From contig NZ_KL370891.1 in NCBI RefSeq assembly GCF_000702325.1, positions 1,817,306 through 1,881,305 of the forward strand: a stretch of DNA of 64,000 bases, read 5' to 3'. The first letter of the stretch is position 1; the number at the start of each line of letters is the position of its first letter. This stretch comes from Thiomicrorhabdus sp. Milos-T2. Lineage in GTDB: Bacteria; Pseudomonadota; Gammaproteobacteria; Thiomicrospirales; Thiomicrospiraceae. Below are positions 1 through 7,593 of this stretch, one piece after another. Below the pieces are notes generated by a model. That model was not told the origin of the DNA. It ran no database searches and worked only from the letters and a program-made list of their open reading frames with translations. The position numbers and the translations under genes are program-made.

Positions 1-117
1 GTTTATTTTACGATGGATGCCGGCCCTAACTTAAAACTTCTCTTCTTAGAAACAGAAAAGCCTGCGATTAAGCAGGCTTTTAAAGCAATCAAAGTATTAG
101 AACCGTTTAAGGATTAA
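1..117 (+). CDS. mvaD: diphosphomevalonate decarboxylase, C-terminal end (partial)
   Basis: Only the last 38 codons lie in the window, ending at TAA 115-117. The frame reads VYFTMDAGPNLKLLF and onward; the TMDAGPN motif is characteristic of diphosphomevalonate decarboxylase, a GHMP-kinase-fold enzyme that makes isopentenyl diphosphate from mevalonate 5-diphosphate with ATP. Most gammaproteobacteria use the MEP pathway, so this suggests a lineage with the mevalonate route. The gene converges on sspB with a 2-bp gap. A terminator-like hairpin lies within its last codons. The identification rests on the short motif, so confidence is good but not complete. Confidence 0.8.
   Translation, partial: VYFTMDAGPNLKLLFLETEKPAIKQAFKAIKVLEPFKD
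56..81. terminator. bidirectional terminator hairpin inside the mvaD 3' coding end
   Basis: AAAAGCCTGC (56-65) and GCAGGCTTTT (72-81) form a perfect 10-bp stem with a GATTAA loop and U-tracts on both strands. It lies within mvaD codons on the plus strand and 39 bp beyond the sspB stop on the minus strand. It is therefore the likely terminator of the sspA-sspB transcript, embedded in the neighbouring coding sequence. Confidence 0.7.
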
Positions 118-119
118 GG

Positions 120-593
120 TTATTTAACAATCGATAACGTCGGTTTTTTATTCGTACTTTTCTTTGCACTCTTGCGAGAGTCTTCTGATTTTTTACTAGC
201 GTTAGTTTCAGTTTCTGGAGTATCCACACTTTGTAAAGCGGGTTTACTCTCTTCAATTTCATCCGCTTCTTCAGGGTAAGGCTCTGGAGGAAAAGGCATT
301 CCTTGACCATTCTCTCTAGCAAATACGGCTAGAACCGCCTCTGGTGGAAAGTAAATACTTTGTTCCACCCCTTTAAAACGTGCCTTAAACGCAAAAAGAT
401 CATTGTCCAAACTTAAACCCAATACTGCCGAAGGGTGAGCATTTAAAACAATCACTCCTTCTTGCACATACTCTTGTGGAACTTTGGTTCCAGGATAGTT
501 TGCGTCAACCTGAAAATGCGGTGTCCACTGATTGTCAACAATCCAATCATAGATTGCGCGAATCATATAAGGTCGGTTTGAAATCATTTCCAT
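120..593 (-). CDS. sspB: ClpXP adaptor SspB
   Basis: 157 residues. SspB binds ssrA-tagged proteins and delivers them to the ClpXP protease. The N-terminal half follows the family (RPYMIRAIYDWIVDNQWTPH, then VIVLNAHPSAV and FKARFKG). A flexible acidic and lysine-rich linker follows, and the protein ends in PTLSIVK, matching the short conserved tail that docks on the ClpX zinc-binding domain. The ATG follows the sspA stop by 2 nt, so the two genes are translationally coupled, the usual sspA-sspB arrangement. Transcription probably ends at the hairpin at 56-81. Confidence 0.93.
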   Translation of the reverse strand: MEMISNRPYMIRAIYDWIVDNQWTPHFQVDANYPGTKVPQEYVQEGVIVLNAHPSAVLGLSLDNDLFAFKARFKGVEQSIYFPPEAVLAVFARENGQGMPFPPEPYPEEADEIEESKPALQSVDTPETETNASKKSEDSRKSAKKSTNKKPTLSIVK

Positions 594-595
594 GC

Positions 596-1234
596 TTAAA
601 CAATATCTCGCATATCAATTTCATCATCAGACAGACTTTCTACAAACATTTCGCGTGCTAATACTTTTTCAGCATAATCCACAATTGGCTTAGCGCCTTT
701 TGGCAATTGAATACCTAGTGAAGGTAAACGCCATAGTAATACCGCCATACTAGTATCGACCAATGAGTAATCATCATTCATAAAATAAGGCTTATGCTCA
801 AAAACTGGAATTAACTGAATTAAACGTTCTTGTAGATTACGACGAGCAACTTTAACCGCCGCTTCATCATCGCTGTTAGCAATGGTATCAACTAGTGGGT
901 ACCACTCAGTTTCAATTTGACGCAACATTTGACGTGCACGTGCTTTAGAAATAGGGTCTACAGACATTAATGGAGGATGAGGAAAACGCTCGTCAAGATA
1001 TTCAATAATGACTTGTGGATCATATAAAACTAAATCTCTATCAACTAACGTTGGTAAGGTTGCATAAGGGTTTAGTTCTAATAAATCTTCTGGAAGGTTA
1101 TCAACATCTACTTCAATAATATCCATTGGGATATCTTTCTCTTTAGCAACTAAACGCACACGGTGACAACTTGGGCTTTTAGAATCCGAGAATAAAACCA
1201 TTACGGAACGTTTAGTGACTGGAATGTCAGACAT
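596..1234 (-). CDS. sspA: stringent starvation protein A (GST-fold RNA polymerase-associated protein)
   Basis: 212 residues, the usual SspA length. SspA has a glutathione-S-transferase fold without GST activity and binds RNA polymerase holoenzyme in stress and stationary phase. The N-terminal thioredoxin-like domain starts SVMVLFSDSKSPSCHRVRLV and contains NPYATLPTLVDRDLVLYD, followed by the helical C-terminal domain. The ATG is preceded by a GGAG-type site (complement of ctcc at 1241-1244). It is first in the sspA-sspB operon. Confidence 0.93.
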   Translation of the reverse strand: MSDIPVTKRSVMVLFSDSKSPSCHRVRLVAKEKDIPMDIIEVDVDNLPEDLLELNPYATLPTLVDRDLVLYDPQVIIEYLDERFPHPPLMSVDPISKARARQMLRQIETEWYPLVDTIANSDDEAAVKVARRNLQERLIQLIPVFEHKPYFMNDDYSLVDTSMAVLLWRLPSLGIQLPKGAKPIVDYAEKVLAREMFVESLSDDEIDMRDIV

Positions 1235-1499
1235 GGAGCTCTCCTACAAAGTAAATGAACCTTAATCAAACCACGCGATGAAATCTCATGCAAAATGTGT
1301 AATTAAGTTTTGATGTTAAACATCTATTATACCCCACCTGTCAAGCCTCTTAGTTTGCAAGCGTTTGTTTAGGCGCTTGTTTAAGCCATTTATAACAATC
1401 ACCTAAGTAACTCAACTTACCAGGCCTGGTTGATTTAATCAGATTGATTTAATCCATTGATTGAGCCCTGATTAATTATAGAGTCCTTTGCTAGACTCA
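1235..1499. other. intergenic region between epmA and sspA
   Basis: 265 bp without a gene. It must contain the sspA promoter on the minus strand, but I cannot fix one -10/-35 pair. It holds one copy of the ACCAGGCCTGGT palindrome, followed by two copies of TTGATTTAATC a few bases apart. Confidence 0.5.
1419..1430. repeat. ACCAGGCCTGGT palindrome, intergenic copy
   Basis: Perfect 12-bp palindrome between epmA and sspA; first of the dispersed family in this window. Confidence 0.95.
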
Positions 1500-2480
1500 T
1501 TAGGCCTGATCTAATCCGAAAGCGATGCCTTGTTGAATATTTTCAAAACCTTGCTGTAGAGCAAACAAACGATCAATACCCAAAGCCACCCCACTGCATT
1601 CCGGTAAACCTGGCTTTTGTAACTGGGTTAATAAGTTTTCGTCCAAAGGAACCGTTGGTAAATCAAACTGTTTTCGTTGTTCAAGCGATTCATTAAATCG
1701 CTGACGATATAACTGACTATCGGTTAATTCATAATAGCCATTGGCTAATTCCATGCCTTTGACAAAAACTTCAAAGCGCTCGGCAACTAATGGATTTTTT
1801 TCGCTAATGTTAGCCAATGCCGCATCTTTAGCCGGAAAAGAGTGCACCACAGAAATGCCCTCCCTTCCCAGTTGTGGTTCAATCACTTCGGTTAACACTA
1901 ACTGCTCCCACAAGCTGGTATCAGTATCCTCCACACCAACAATTTCGGGAATATGATGTTTATTCAAGCAGGCTTGGTAGATTTTTGAGTTCGCTTGAAA
2001 AACATTATCAATCTCAGCATATTTGGCAAACATTTGTCGATAACTCAGTATTTCAACATGGGTTAATTCAGGCATTACGTGCTGAATTAGCTCAATGACT
2101 TCATCGACTAAATTCATCATATTAAAATCTAAGCGATACCATTCAAGCATTGTAAACTCAACTTGGTGGCGTGGACTTAGGTCGCCATCCCGAAAGACTT
2201 TACCCAAATAAAAAATATCGCCACTGCCTTCACACAATAAGCGTTTCATTGGGTATTCTGGTGAGGTATGCAGGTAGTAGGTTTGTAAGGCTTTAATTCC
2301 GGGAACTTGGATATTGGTTTTTAGCGATTGCAGATGAACATCTGGCGTAGCTGCTTGAGACAAGATTGGAGTATCGACCTCAAGCACAGAGCGAGCATAA
2401 AAAAACGCCCTAACTTGTTTTAAAAAGTTAGAGCGTTTTTGTAAGGTTTCACGTCTATTTTGCATATGTCTATTTAGCAT
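1500..2480 (-). CDS. epmA: EF-P lysine ligase EpmA (PoxA/GenX)
   Basis: 326 residues, nearly the same as E. coli EpmA. It is a truncated class II lysyl-tRNA synthetase paralogue that ligates beta-lysine to the conserved lysine of EF-P. Visible family motifs are VLEVDTPILS, LHTSPEYPMKRLL, the motif-2 type FRDGDLSPRHQVEFTMLEWY, and the motif-3 type GVALGIDRL near the C-terminus. There is no N-terminal anticodon-binding domain. It lies 68 bp downstream of efp in the same direction, with epmB divergent, so the full EF-P modification set is together. Its codons for about residues 14-29 form an intrinsic-terminator hairpin, which may limit read-through from efp. The start at 2480 is assumed; Met6 is an alternative. 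Confidence 0.93.
   Translation of the reverse strand: MLNRHMQNRRETLQKRSNFLKQVRAFFYARSVLEVDTPILSQAATPDVHLQSLKTNIQVPGIKALQTYYLHTSPEYPMKRLLCEGSGDIFYLGKVFRDGDLSPRHQVEFTMLEWYRLDFNMMNLVDEVIELIQHVMPELTHVEILSYRQMFAKYAEIDNVFQANSKIYQACLNKHHIPEIVGVEDTDTSLWEQLVLTEVIEPQLGREGISVVHSFPAKDAALANISEKNPLVAERFEVFVKGMELANGYYELTDSQLYRQRFNESLEQRKQFDLPTVPLDENLLTQLQKPGLPECSGVALGIDRLFALQQGFENIQQGIAFGLDQA
2399..2440 (-). terminator. intrinsic-terminator-like hairpin inside the epmA coding start
   Basis: On the epmA sense strand, arms 2437-2425 and 2416-2404 pair over 13 positions with one mismatch around an 8-nt loop. Seven consecutive U (2405-2399) follow directly. This has the form of a rho-independent terminator for efp, or an attenuator of epmA, overlapping the codons for QKRSNFLKQVRAFF. 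The structure is seen; the function is inferred. Confidence 0.55.
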
Positions 2481-2548
2481 AGATTAAGTATCTTAAGTAC
2501 ATTTAAGTATCAGCTTAAATTTCGTTAACGTCTTTAGTTAAGCGATGC

Positions 2549-3115
2549 TTACTTAGCACGTGAAATGTATTCACCTTTTTCAGTGTTTACAATCACCTTT
2601 TCACCCAGTTGCACAAAAAGTGGAACCTGCACAACCGCACCTGTAGACAAGGTTGCAGGTTTACCACCTGTACCTGCAGTATCACCTTTTAAACCTGGAT
2701 CAGTATCCACAATTTCTAGGGTAATCTGCTTAGGAGGCGTTACTGAAATAGGTTGGCCATTAAACAGCGTAACTAAACAAGTATCTTGTTCAACTAACCA
2801 TTGTTTAACATCTGCAACCGCAGACTCTGCAGCTTGATATTGTTCAAAAGAGGCTTCATCCATAAAGTGCCAGAATTCACCGTCGTTATACAAATATTGT
2901 AAATCTGTATCCATAACATCGGCCGCTTCAACTTTTTCGCCCGATTTAAATGTCTTCTCTAATACTTTACCCGTAATTAGGTTACGGAATTTAACACGGT
3001 TAAAGGCTTGCCCTTTACCCGGAGAAACTTGAGTGTTTTCAACAATTGAACATGGTTGACCGTCCATTAAGAACTTTAAACCACCTTTAAATTCGGTTGT
3101 GCTGTAAGTTGCCAT
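2549..3115 (-). CDS. efp: translation elongation factor P
   Basis: 188 residues when started at the ATG at 3115, which gives the canonical [15 protein letters not shown] and is preceded by AGGT six bases upstream. The frame could extend to 3136 (seven more residues), which is less likely. EF-P relieves ribosome stalling at polyproline. The modified lysine sits at residue 34 in SPGKGQAF, the same number as in E. coli, and matches the presence of epmA and epmB. All three EF-P domains are present, ending in KGEYISRAK. The 94-bp gap to epmB must hold divergent promoters. Confidence 0.96.
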   Translation of the reverse strand: MATYSTTEFKGGLKFLMDGQPCSIVENTQVSPGKGQAFNRVKFRNLITGKVLEKTFKSGEKVEAADVMDTDLQYLYNDGEFWHFMDEASFEQYQAAESAVADVKQWLVEQDTCLVTLFNGQPISVTPPKQITLEIVDTDPGLKGDTAGTGGKPATLSTGAVVQVPLFVQLGEKVIVNTEKGEYISRAK

Positions 3116-3209
3116 ATCTTTACCTGAGTACTTCACTTAAAATAATCGACGTATTCTAACTTAAAAACCACCAAACTAAAAATAATCCTATAATTTATCT
3201 AAATCTAAT

Positions 3210-4154
3210 ATGCCCAAATCCACCACCCACAAACTCTGCCAAACGCTCGATCTATCATTGGCAAATAATAATATTCTTGAAGAAAGCGCATTTCCATTAA
3301 AAGTGCCTACAGATTTTTTACAGCAAATTCAGCAGGGTGATGAAAATGATCCACTACTTAAACAAGTCTTGCCGGTTAAAGAGGAGTTAATTGTGAGTGA
3401 GGGTTTTAAGCAAGACCCCGTTGGAGACCTGCTTAAAAACCCAACGCCATCATTAATTCATAAATATCACGGACGTGTGCTACTGATTGCCAGCCCAAAA
3501 TGTGATATTCATTGTCGCTACTGCTTTAGACGCCACTTTCCCTACCAAGAACACAGCAATCAACGCCATTGGCAAACCTCTATTCAAACTATTACCAAGG
3601 ACGAATCGATACATGAAGTGATTCTGAGCGGTGGAGACCCGATGAGCTTACAAGAAAACCGTTTAATCTCTTTGATTGAAGATATTGAAAAAATACCGCA
3701 CATAAAAACCCTGCGTATTCATTCACGCACCCCTATTGTTGCGCCATCAAAAGCGCCACAAAATCTTTTATTAAACTGGGCTCAAAAAACGCGCTTAAAT
3801 AAAGTTTTAGTGGTGCACTGTAATCATAAAAACGAACTTAGTTCTAAAACCGCTGAATTATTAAGCCTTTATAAAAACAGCGGATTTCACCTACTGAATC
3901 AAAGCGTATTATTGAAAGAGATTAATGATGATGCTAAGACTTTAACGGCACTTAGCCATGCTCTTTTTGAACAAGGCGTTATGCCCTATTATCTTCACCA
4001 ATTAGATAAAGTAGAAGGGGCAAGCCACTTTGAAGTCAGTGATAAAAAAGCCTTAGAAATCATGACTGAAATACGCCAAAAACTCCCTGGATATTTAGTA
4101 CCAAAGCTAGTTAGAGAAATTGCCGGAGAGGCAAACAAAACGGCTTTATTTTAA
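3210..4154 (+). CDS. epmB: EF-P lysine 2,3-aminomutase-like enzyme EpmB
   Basis: 314 residues. It is a radical-SAM, PLP-dependent enzyme that converts (S)-alpha-lysine to (R)-beta-lysine for EpmA. The radical-SAM cysteines are in CDIHCRYCFRRHFPY (CxxxCxxC); further family motifs are ILSGGDPMSL, RIHSRTPIV and MPYYLHQLDKVEGASHF. It is divergent from efp. A TATAAT at 3189-3194 would leave only a very short leader, and no clear Shine-Dalgarno site is visible before the ATG. A 32-bp inverted repeat containing the ACCAGGCCTGGT palindrome follows its stop. Confidence 0.93.
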   Translation: MPKSTTHKLCQTLDLSLANNNILEESAFPLKVPTDFLQQIQQGDENDPLLKQVLPVKEELIVSEGFKQDPVGDLLKNPTPSLIHKYHGRVLLIASPKCDIHCRYCFRRHFPYQEHSNQRHWQTSIQTITKDESIHEVILSGGDPMSLQENRLISLIEDIEKIPHIKTLRIHSRTPIVAPSKAPQNLLLNWAQKTRLNKVLVVHCNHKNELSSKTAELLSLYKNSGFHLLNQSVLLKEINDDAKTLTALSHALFEQGVMPYYLHQLDKVEGASHFEVSDKKALEIMTEIRQKLPGYLVPKLVREIAGEANKTALF

Positions 4155-4156
4155 TT

Positions 4157-4200
4157 GAGACTTTTGCATCTTACCAGGCCTGGTAAGATGCAAAGGGAAT
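4157..4200. repeat. perfect inverted repeat (32 bp) with ACCAGGCCTGGT core and GAGAC-type ends
   Basis: Arms 4163-4178 and 4179-4194 are perfect complements with no spacer, centred on the palindrome copy at 4173-4184. The outer ends, GAGACTTTTGCA and TGCAAAGGGAAT, resemble the termini of the MITE-like family at 8961, 14572 and 60514. It separates convergent epmB and a GT39 gene and may act as a terminator, although the T-runs are short. Confidence 0.75.
4173..4184. repeat. ACCAGGCCTGGT palindrome, intergenic copy
   Basis: Perfect copy at the exact centre of the 32-bp inverted repeat 4163-4194. Confidence 0.95.
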
Positions 4201-4221
4201 TAATATGCGAATTCTAGAAAC

Positions 4222-5754
4222 TTAATTAAAATTATATTTCTGTTTAAATTCGCAGCCTTTTTTAATGACCGGAAACCAGTCTGGTGCGGTATAAAACTTA
4301 TCATTAACTTTGGTTAAAACTTGCTCACGATAAAGCGCATAGTTAAACCCTTTTGCATCAATTAAAAAATAGCTGGTGCTCTCGTCAATCTTAATCGGTT
4401 TTGCGTGTAATGAATCAAAATAAGGACTCACCTTGGCGACATCCTTCTCTTGAGTAATTAATATCTTCAAATCTTGTTTACTTAATTCTTTAAAGTTCGT
4501 TAATTTATCATCCTCACGACCAAACTTTGAAACACTCGCAAAGACATGCACATTATCATTACCACAATGATAAGCCAGTGCAGATTGACTGCTATACCCT
4601 AAAGTAAAGAACGGTGATTCTTTTGGCAGATATTTACAAACCTTCTCTGGCTGACTATAAACCGCCACATGATGTTGTTGAGAAGGGGAAATTAATTGAT
4701 TTACAAAACCTAATGCCACCAATATTATCAACGCAATGATTAACGAGAAATAGGCATTAAAGACAAAGAGTTTTTTTAAGTTTGCTTTCGATAAACGGAT
4801 ATATAAAACATATAAAAGCGTCACCGAGAGTAAAGGCCAATGTAACCCTACCGTATTGGTAAAGCTGACCATGAACAATATTAATAAGAGCGGAATACTG
4901 GCAAACAAAACAACGGTTATTGGGTTTAAGAATGCGCTCTCAAACGATTCAACTTGAGATTTAAACTTGACTAAATACCACAGACCTAAAGGAGATAATA
5001 GAAGCCCTATCATTCCAATAAATGAGAGTACATTTTGCCATTCAAAATGGCTCTGTTCTGTGCGTGAGAAAAAGTTAAATAGGATGTTATTCCAGCAATG
5101 GGTGGCATTAAAATAGAGGTTCTCTGCAACCGCTAATAAAACGATAAAAACAATAAACACCCAATGTTTAAGGTTAATTTTTTTCCAAAACCACACGCTG
5201 TAAGCAAATAACCCTAACAACATAAATGCCGCAAAGTATTTAGACAAAAAAGCCAGGCCTAAAAACAAACCCGCTAATAAGGTATTTTGCCAAGATTGCG
5301 TGTGAATCGTTTTAGCAAAAAAGTACACCCCTAAAACCGAAAATAGAACCAATACCGTATCATTAGCGGTCACCACAAACATTAACGAAATAGGCGAAAC
5401 AAAAAACGCTAAAGCTAACCAAATCGCATTAGTTTGATTAACCAAATCATTTAGAGTGGCTAATTTATAGAGAAGGTAAGCAATTAATACCGCAGACAAG
5501 AATGCAAAAGAACGATACCAAACCAAATTATCTGCTACTTGGCTTAAGCCATATAAAACCCAACCCACAGCAGGAGGATGATCATAATAACCTAATGATA
5601 GATTTTGTCCCCAGGTTATAAAGTAAGCCTCATCTCCGGTTAAGGGAACCAGTAAAATCAATGCTATTTTTAATAGAACAAAGGCAATAATTAAAGCTTG
5701 TTGATGAGCATTCAGTTGCTGCCAAAACAAACCTAAAAGTGAGGGTTTAGACAT
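4222..5754 (-). CDS. GT39/ArnT-like membrane glycosyltransferase
   Basis: 510 residues, polytopic, with about ten hydrophobic segments and a C-terminal periplasmic part. GDEAYFITW followed by YYDHPPAVGW is the signature of GT-C family 39 (PMT/ArnT) enzymes, which move a sugar from a polyprenyl-phosphate donor to a lipid, glycan or protein in the periplasm; the first-loop acidic residues (DE) are catalytic in this family. It starts 2 bp after the stop of the PAP2-like gene and is the last gene of a ubiA-PAP2-GT39 operon. With the polyprenyl-phospho-arabinose genes alongside, an arabinosyl donor is plausible but inferred. The acceptor is unknown. Confidence 0.85.
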   Translation of the reverse strand: MSKPSLLGLFWQQLNAHQQALIIAFVLLKIALILLVPLTGDEAYFITWGQNLSLGYYDHPPAVGWVLYGLSQVADNLVWYRSFAFLSAVLIAYLLYKLATLNDLVNQTNAIWLALAFFVSPISLMFVVTANDTVLVLFSVLGVYFFAKTIHTQSWQNTLLAGLFLGLAFLSKYFAAFMLLGLFAYSVWFWKKINLKHWVFIVFIVLLAVAENLYFNATHCWNNILFNFFSRTEQSHFEWQNVLSFIGMIGLLLSPLGLWYLVKFKSQVESFESAFLNPITVVLFASIPLLLILFMVSFTNTVGLHWPLLSVTLLYVLYIRLSKANLKKLFVFNAYFSLIIALIILVALGFVNQLISPSQQHHVAVYSQPEKVCKYLPKESPFFTLGYSSQSALAYHCGNDNVHVFASVSKFGREDDKLTNFKELSKQDLKILITQEKDVAKVSPYFDSLHAKPIKIDESTSYFLIDAKGFNYALYREQVLTKVNDKFYTAPDWFPVIKKGCEFKQKYNFN

Positions 5755-5756
5755 AA

Positions 5757-6197
5757 CTACAATCCCAATCCATCAACCATTGGCATCAAGTTAAACAAGC
5801 TATAAGCCACTAATGCTCCCACAACAATTCCAGCCAAAATTTCTATTTTAGTATGCCCCATTCTTTCTCTTAAAGGCTTTGGAGCATTGTCACTTTGTGC
5901 TTGTAATTGATTAATGGCTTTGGCATGTTTACCCACTTGCTGACGTAAACTATTAGCATCCAACAGCACAATAAAAGCTAATGTAAGAGCGACACCAAAT
6001 GCTGGGTGACTAATGCCCTCTTTCAAAGCAATTAGAAATACCATGCTACTGACAATGGCACTGTGATTACTCGGCAAACCACCATAACCAATTAGACCAA
6101 ACGCTAGCTGTTTTGCTCTAATCGAATTAACCATAAATTTGGTAATTCCGGCAACCAACCAAGCAACAAAAGGCGTTATTAAATAAATATATTCCAT
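5757..6197 (-). CDS. divergent PAP2 family (DUF212, YuiD-like) membrane phosphatase
   Basis: 146 residues from the ATG at 6197; a longer frame to 6227 is less likely because this ATG overlaps the stop of the ubiA-like gene as TAATG, a coupling junction. Several membrane segments are visible. GGLPSNHSAIVSS resembles the SGH phosphatase motif of PAP2 enzymes, and LRERMGHTKIEILAG is typical of DUF212. In mycobacteria a PAP2-type phosphatase (Rv3807c), encoded beside the UbiA-type transferase Rv3806c, is assigned the dephosphorylation of decaprenyl-phospho-5-phosphoribose. The same adjacency here suggests the same job. Confidence 0.8.
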   Translation of the reverse strand: MEYIYLITPFVAWLVAGITKFMVNSIRAKQLAFGLIGYGGLPSNHSAIVSSMVFLIALKEGISHPAFGVALTLAFIVLLDANSLRQQVGKHAKAINQLQAQSDNAPKPLRERMGHTKIEILAGIVVGALVAYSLFNLMPMVDGLGL

Positions 6198-7084
6198 TAC
6201 ATGGTTCCTGCTGGCCAAAGTGCCCAAAGGCTAACCGCTATCCAACCGACTACCGTTAACTGTAATTGCTTATCCGAATATAAAGCATCCGTGGGAGACT
6301 CTCCCTCACCTAATGCCTCGGCGACATACCAATATCTAAAAAGGCCGAACAGCACAAAAGGAATCGTAATGACCATTTCTGGTCGAGCATTCATTACAAA
6401 TAGACTATAAAACAACAGCGCCCCGATGGCTGACATTTCGGCATAACGGTCAACTAATGACACGGTATACTTTTCTAAAACCGCACGACCTTGTTGAGAT
6501 GTCTGTAACAACTCTTGACGACGTTTTATAGCCGCTAAATATAATGCCAGACATAATGTGGTGACAAACATCCACGATGATAACGGCACTGAAATAGCGA
6601 CGGCACCGGCGTAAACTCGTAATACAAAGCCAATTGCAATCGTAAAAATATCTAAAACGGGCTGATACTTTAAATAAAAACTGTAAGCCACGTTCAGCAG
6701 TAAATACCCCACAATGACCGCCATAACTAAAGGTTGATAATACAAACCAACCAATAACAATGCGTACAACCCAACTAGCCATTTTTTAGCTTGAACAGGC
6801 GTTACTTGACCAGAAGCGAGCGGACGTTTTTTAGATTTAACCGGATGCAACTTATCCTGTTCAATATCTTTTAAATCATTAACCACATAGGTGGCCGAAG
6901 AGGCCAAACTAAATAAGACAAAGGCAATTAGCGTTTGCGTCACCGAGGCGATATCTAAAAACAACCCTGTAAACATTAAAGGCGCAAACACAAAACCATT
7001 TTTAACCCATTGCTTGGGACGCATGAGTTTTAATAGACCAAGCAATACAGATTTATTACCGGCTATAGAAGTGTTAGAATTCAT
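6197..7084 (-). CDS. UbiA-family decaprenyl-phosphate phosphoribosyltransferase-like protein
   Basis: 295 residues, nine or so membrane segments. LMRPKQWVKNGFVFAPL at the N-terminus and NDLKDIEQDKLHP followed by KKRPLASG carry the NDxxDxxxD and RPL signatures of the DPPR-synthase branch of the UbiA superfamily (Rv3806c type). That enzyme transfers 5-phosphoribose from PRPP to polyprenyl phosphate, the first step of polyprenyl-phospho-arabinose synthesis. It is the first gene of a minus-strand operon and divergent from the GtrA-DprE1-DprE2-like operon across 110 bp (7085-7194). Other UbiA-family substrates cannot be excluded by sequence alone. Confidence 0.82.
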   Translation of the reverse strand: MNSNTSIAGNKSVLLGLLKLMRPKQWVKNGFVFAPLMFTGLFLDIASVTQTLIAFVLFSLASSATYVVNDLKDIEQDKLHPVKSKKRPLASGQVTPVQAKKWLVGLYALLLVGLYYQPLVMAVIVGYLLLNVAYSFYLKYQPVLDIFTIAIGFVLRVYAGAVAISVPLSSWMFVTTLCLALYLAAIKRRQELLQTSQQGRAVLEKYTVSLVDRYAEMSAIGALLFYSLFVMNARPEMVITIPFVLFGLFRYWYVAEALGEGESPTDALYSDKQLQLTVVGWIAVSLWALWPAGTM

Positions 7085-7194
7085 TGGTTAATTTACCGCC
7101 CTAAATTTTAAGCCATCTCGTTGGCATACGCAGTGTGAGTTAGATTGCTCAAATGCACTACCGAATAGACTAAACACAGTAGAAACACTCACAA
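7085..7194. promoter_or_regulatory. divergent promoter region of the glycolipid island
   Basis: 110 bp between the ubiA-like operon (minus) and the gtrA-like operon (plus). Both units must start here or just outside. I cannot define individual -10/-35 boxes with confidence. Confidence 0.4.
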
Positions 7195-7584
7195 ATGAAG
7201 ATTGCAATAATGTACACGATTTTTGCGGTAATCTCTACCATCGCAAACATCTGGAGCCAGGATATTAGCTTTAGAATTTACCAAGGTAGTTATGATTTAT
7301 GGGTAGCGATTTTTGTAGGGACCGCCGTAGGACTGGTTGTAAAATATGGATTAGATAAACGTTATATTTTTCAGTATCAAACACAATCAATTGGTCACGG
7401 AACAAAAACTTTCTATCTTTATAGCCTAATGGGATTATTCACCACGGTGATCTTCTGGGGATTTGAATATACGTTTGATGCCATTTATCAAACTCCAGAC
7501 ATGCGCTACTTGGGTGGAGTGATTGGTTTAGCAATAGGGTACTTTGTTAAGTATCAACTCGATAAACGCTTTGTTTTTAAATAG
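7195..7584 (+). CDS. GtrA-like membrane protein
   Basis: 129 residues with four hydrophobic segments and paired LDKRYIF / LDKRFVF ends of the two halves, typical of GtrA-like (PF04138) proteins. These are proposed to move or help present polyprenyl-linked sugars at the membrane. In Mycobacterium tuberculosis the GtrA-like Rv3789 stands directly before dprE1 and dprE2; the order here is the same. The stop is 9 bp before the next start, so it is probably co-transcribed. Confidence 0.82.
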   Translation: MKIAIMYTIFAVISTIANIWSQDISFRIYQGSYDLWVAIFVGTAVGLVVKYGLDKRYIFQYQTQSIGHGTKTFYLYSLMGLFTTVIFWGFEYTFDAIYQTPDMRYLGGVIGLAIGYFVKYQLDKRFVFK

Positions 7585-7593
7585 GAAATACCT

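Noticed and set aside
4275-4285. ACCAGTCTGGT as another palindrome copy
   Set aside because: It is an 11-base shape with a different centre and lacks the GGCC core. Counting such forms would inflate the family.
6450-6782. Long minus-strand frame inside the ubiA-like gene
   Set aside because: It overlaps the well-supported ubiA-like frame, has no family pattern and is a shadow.
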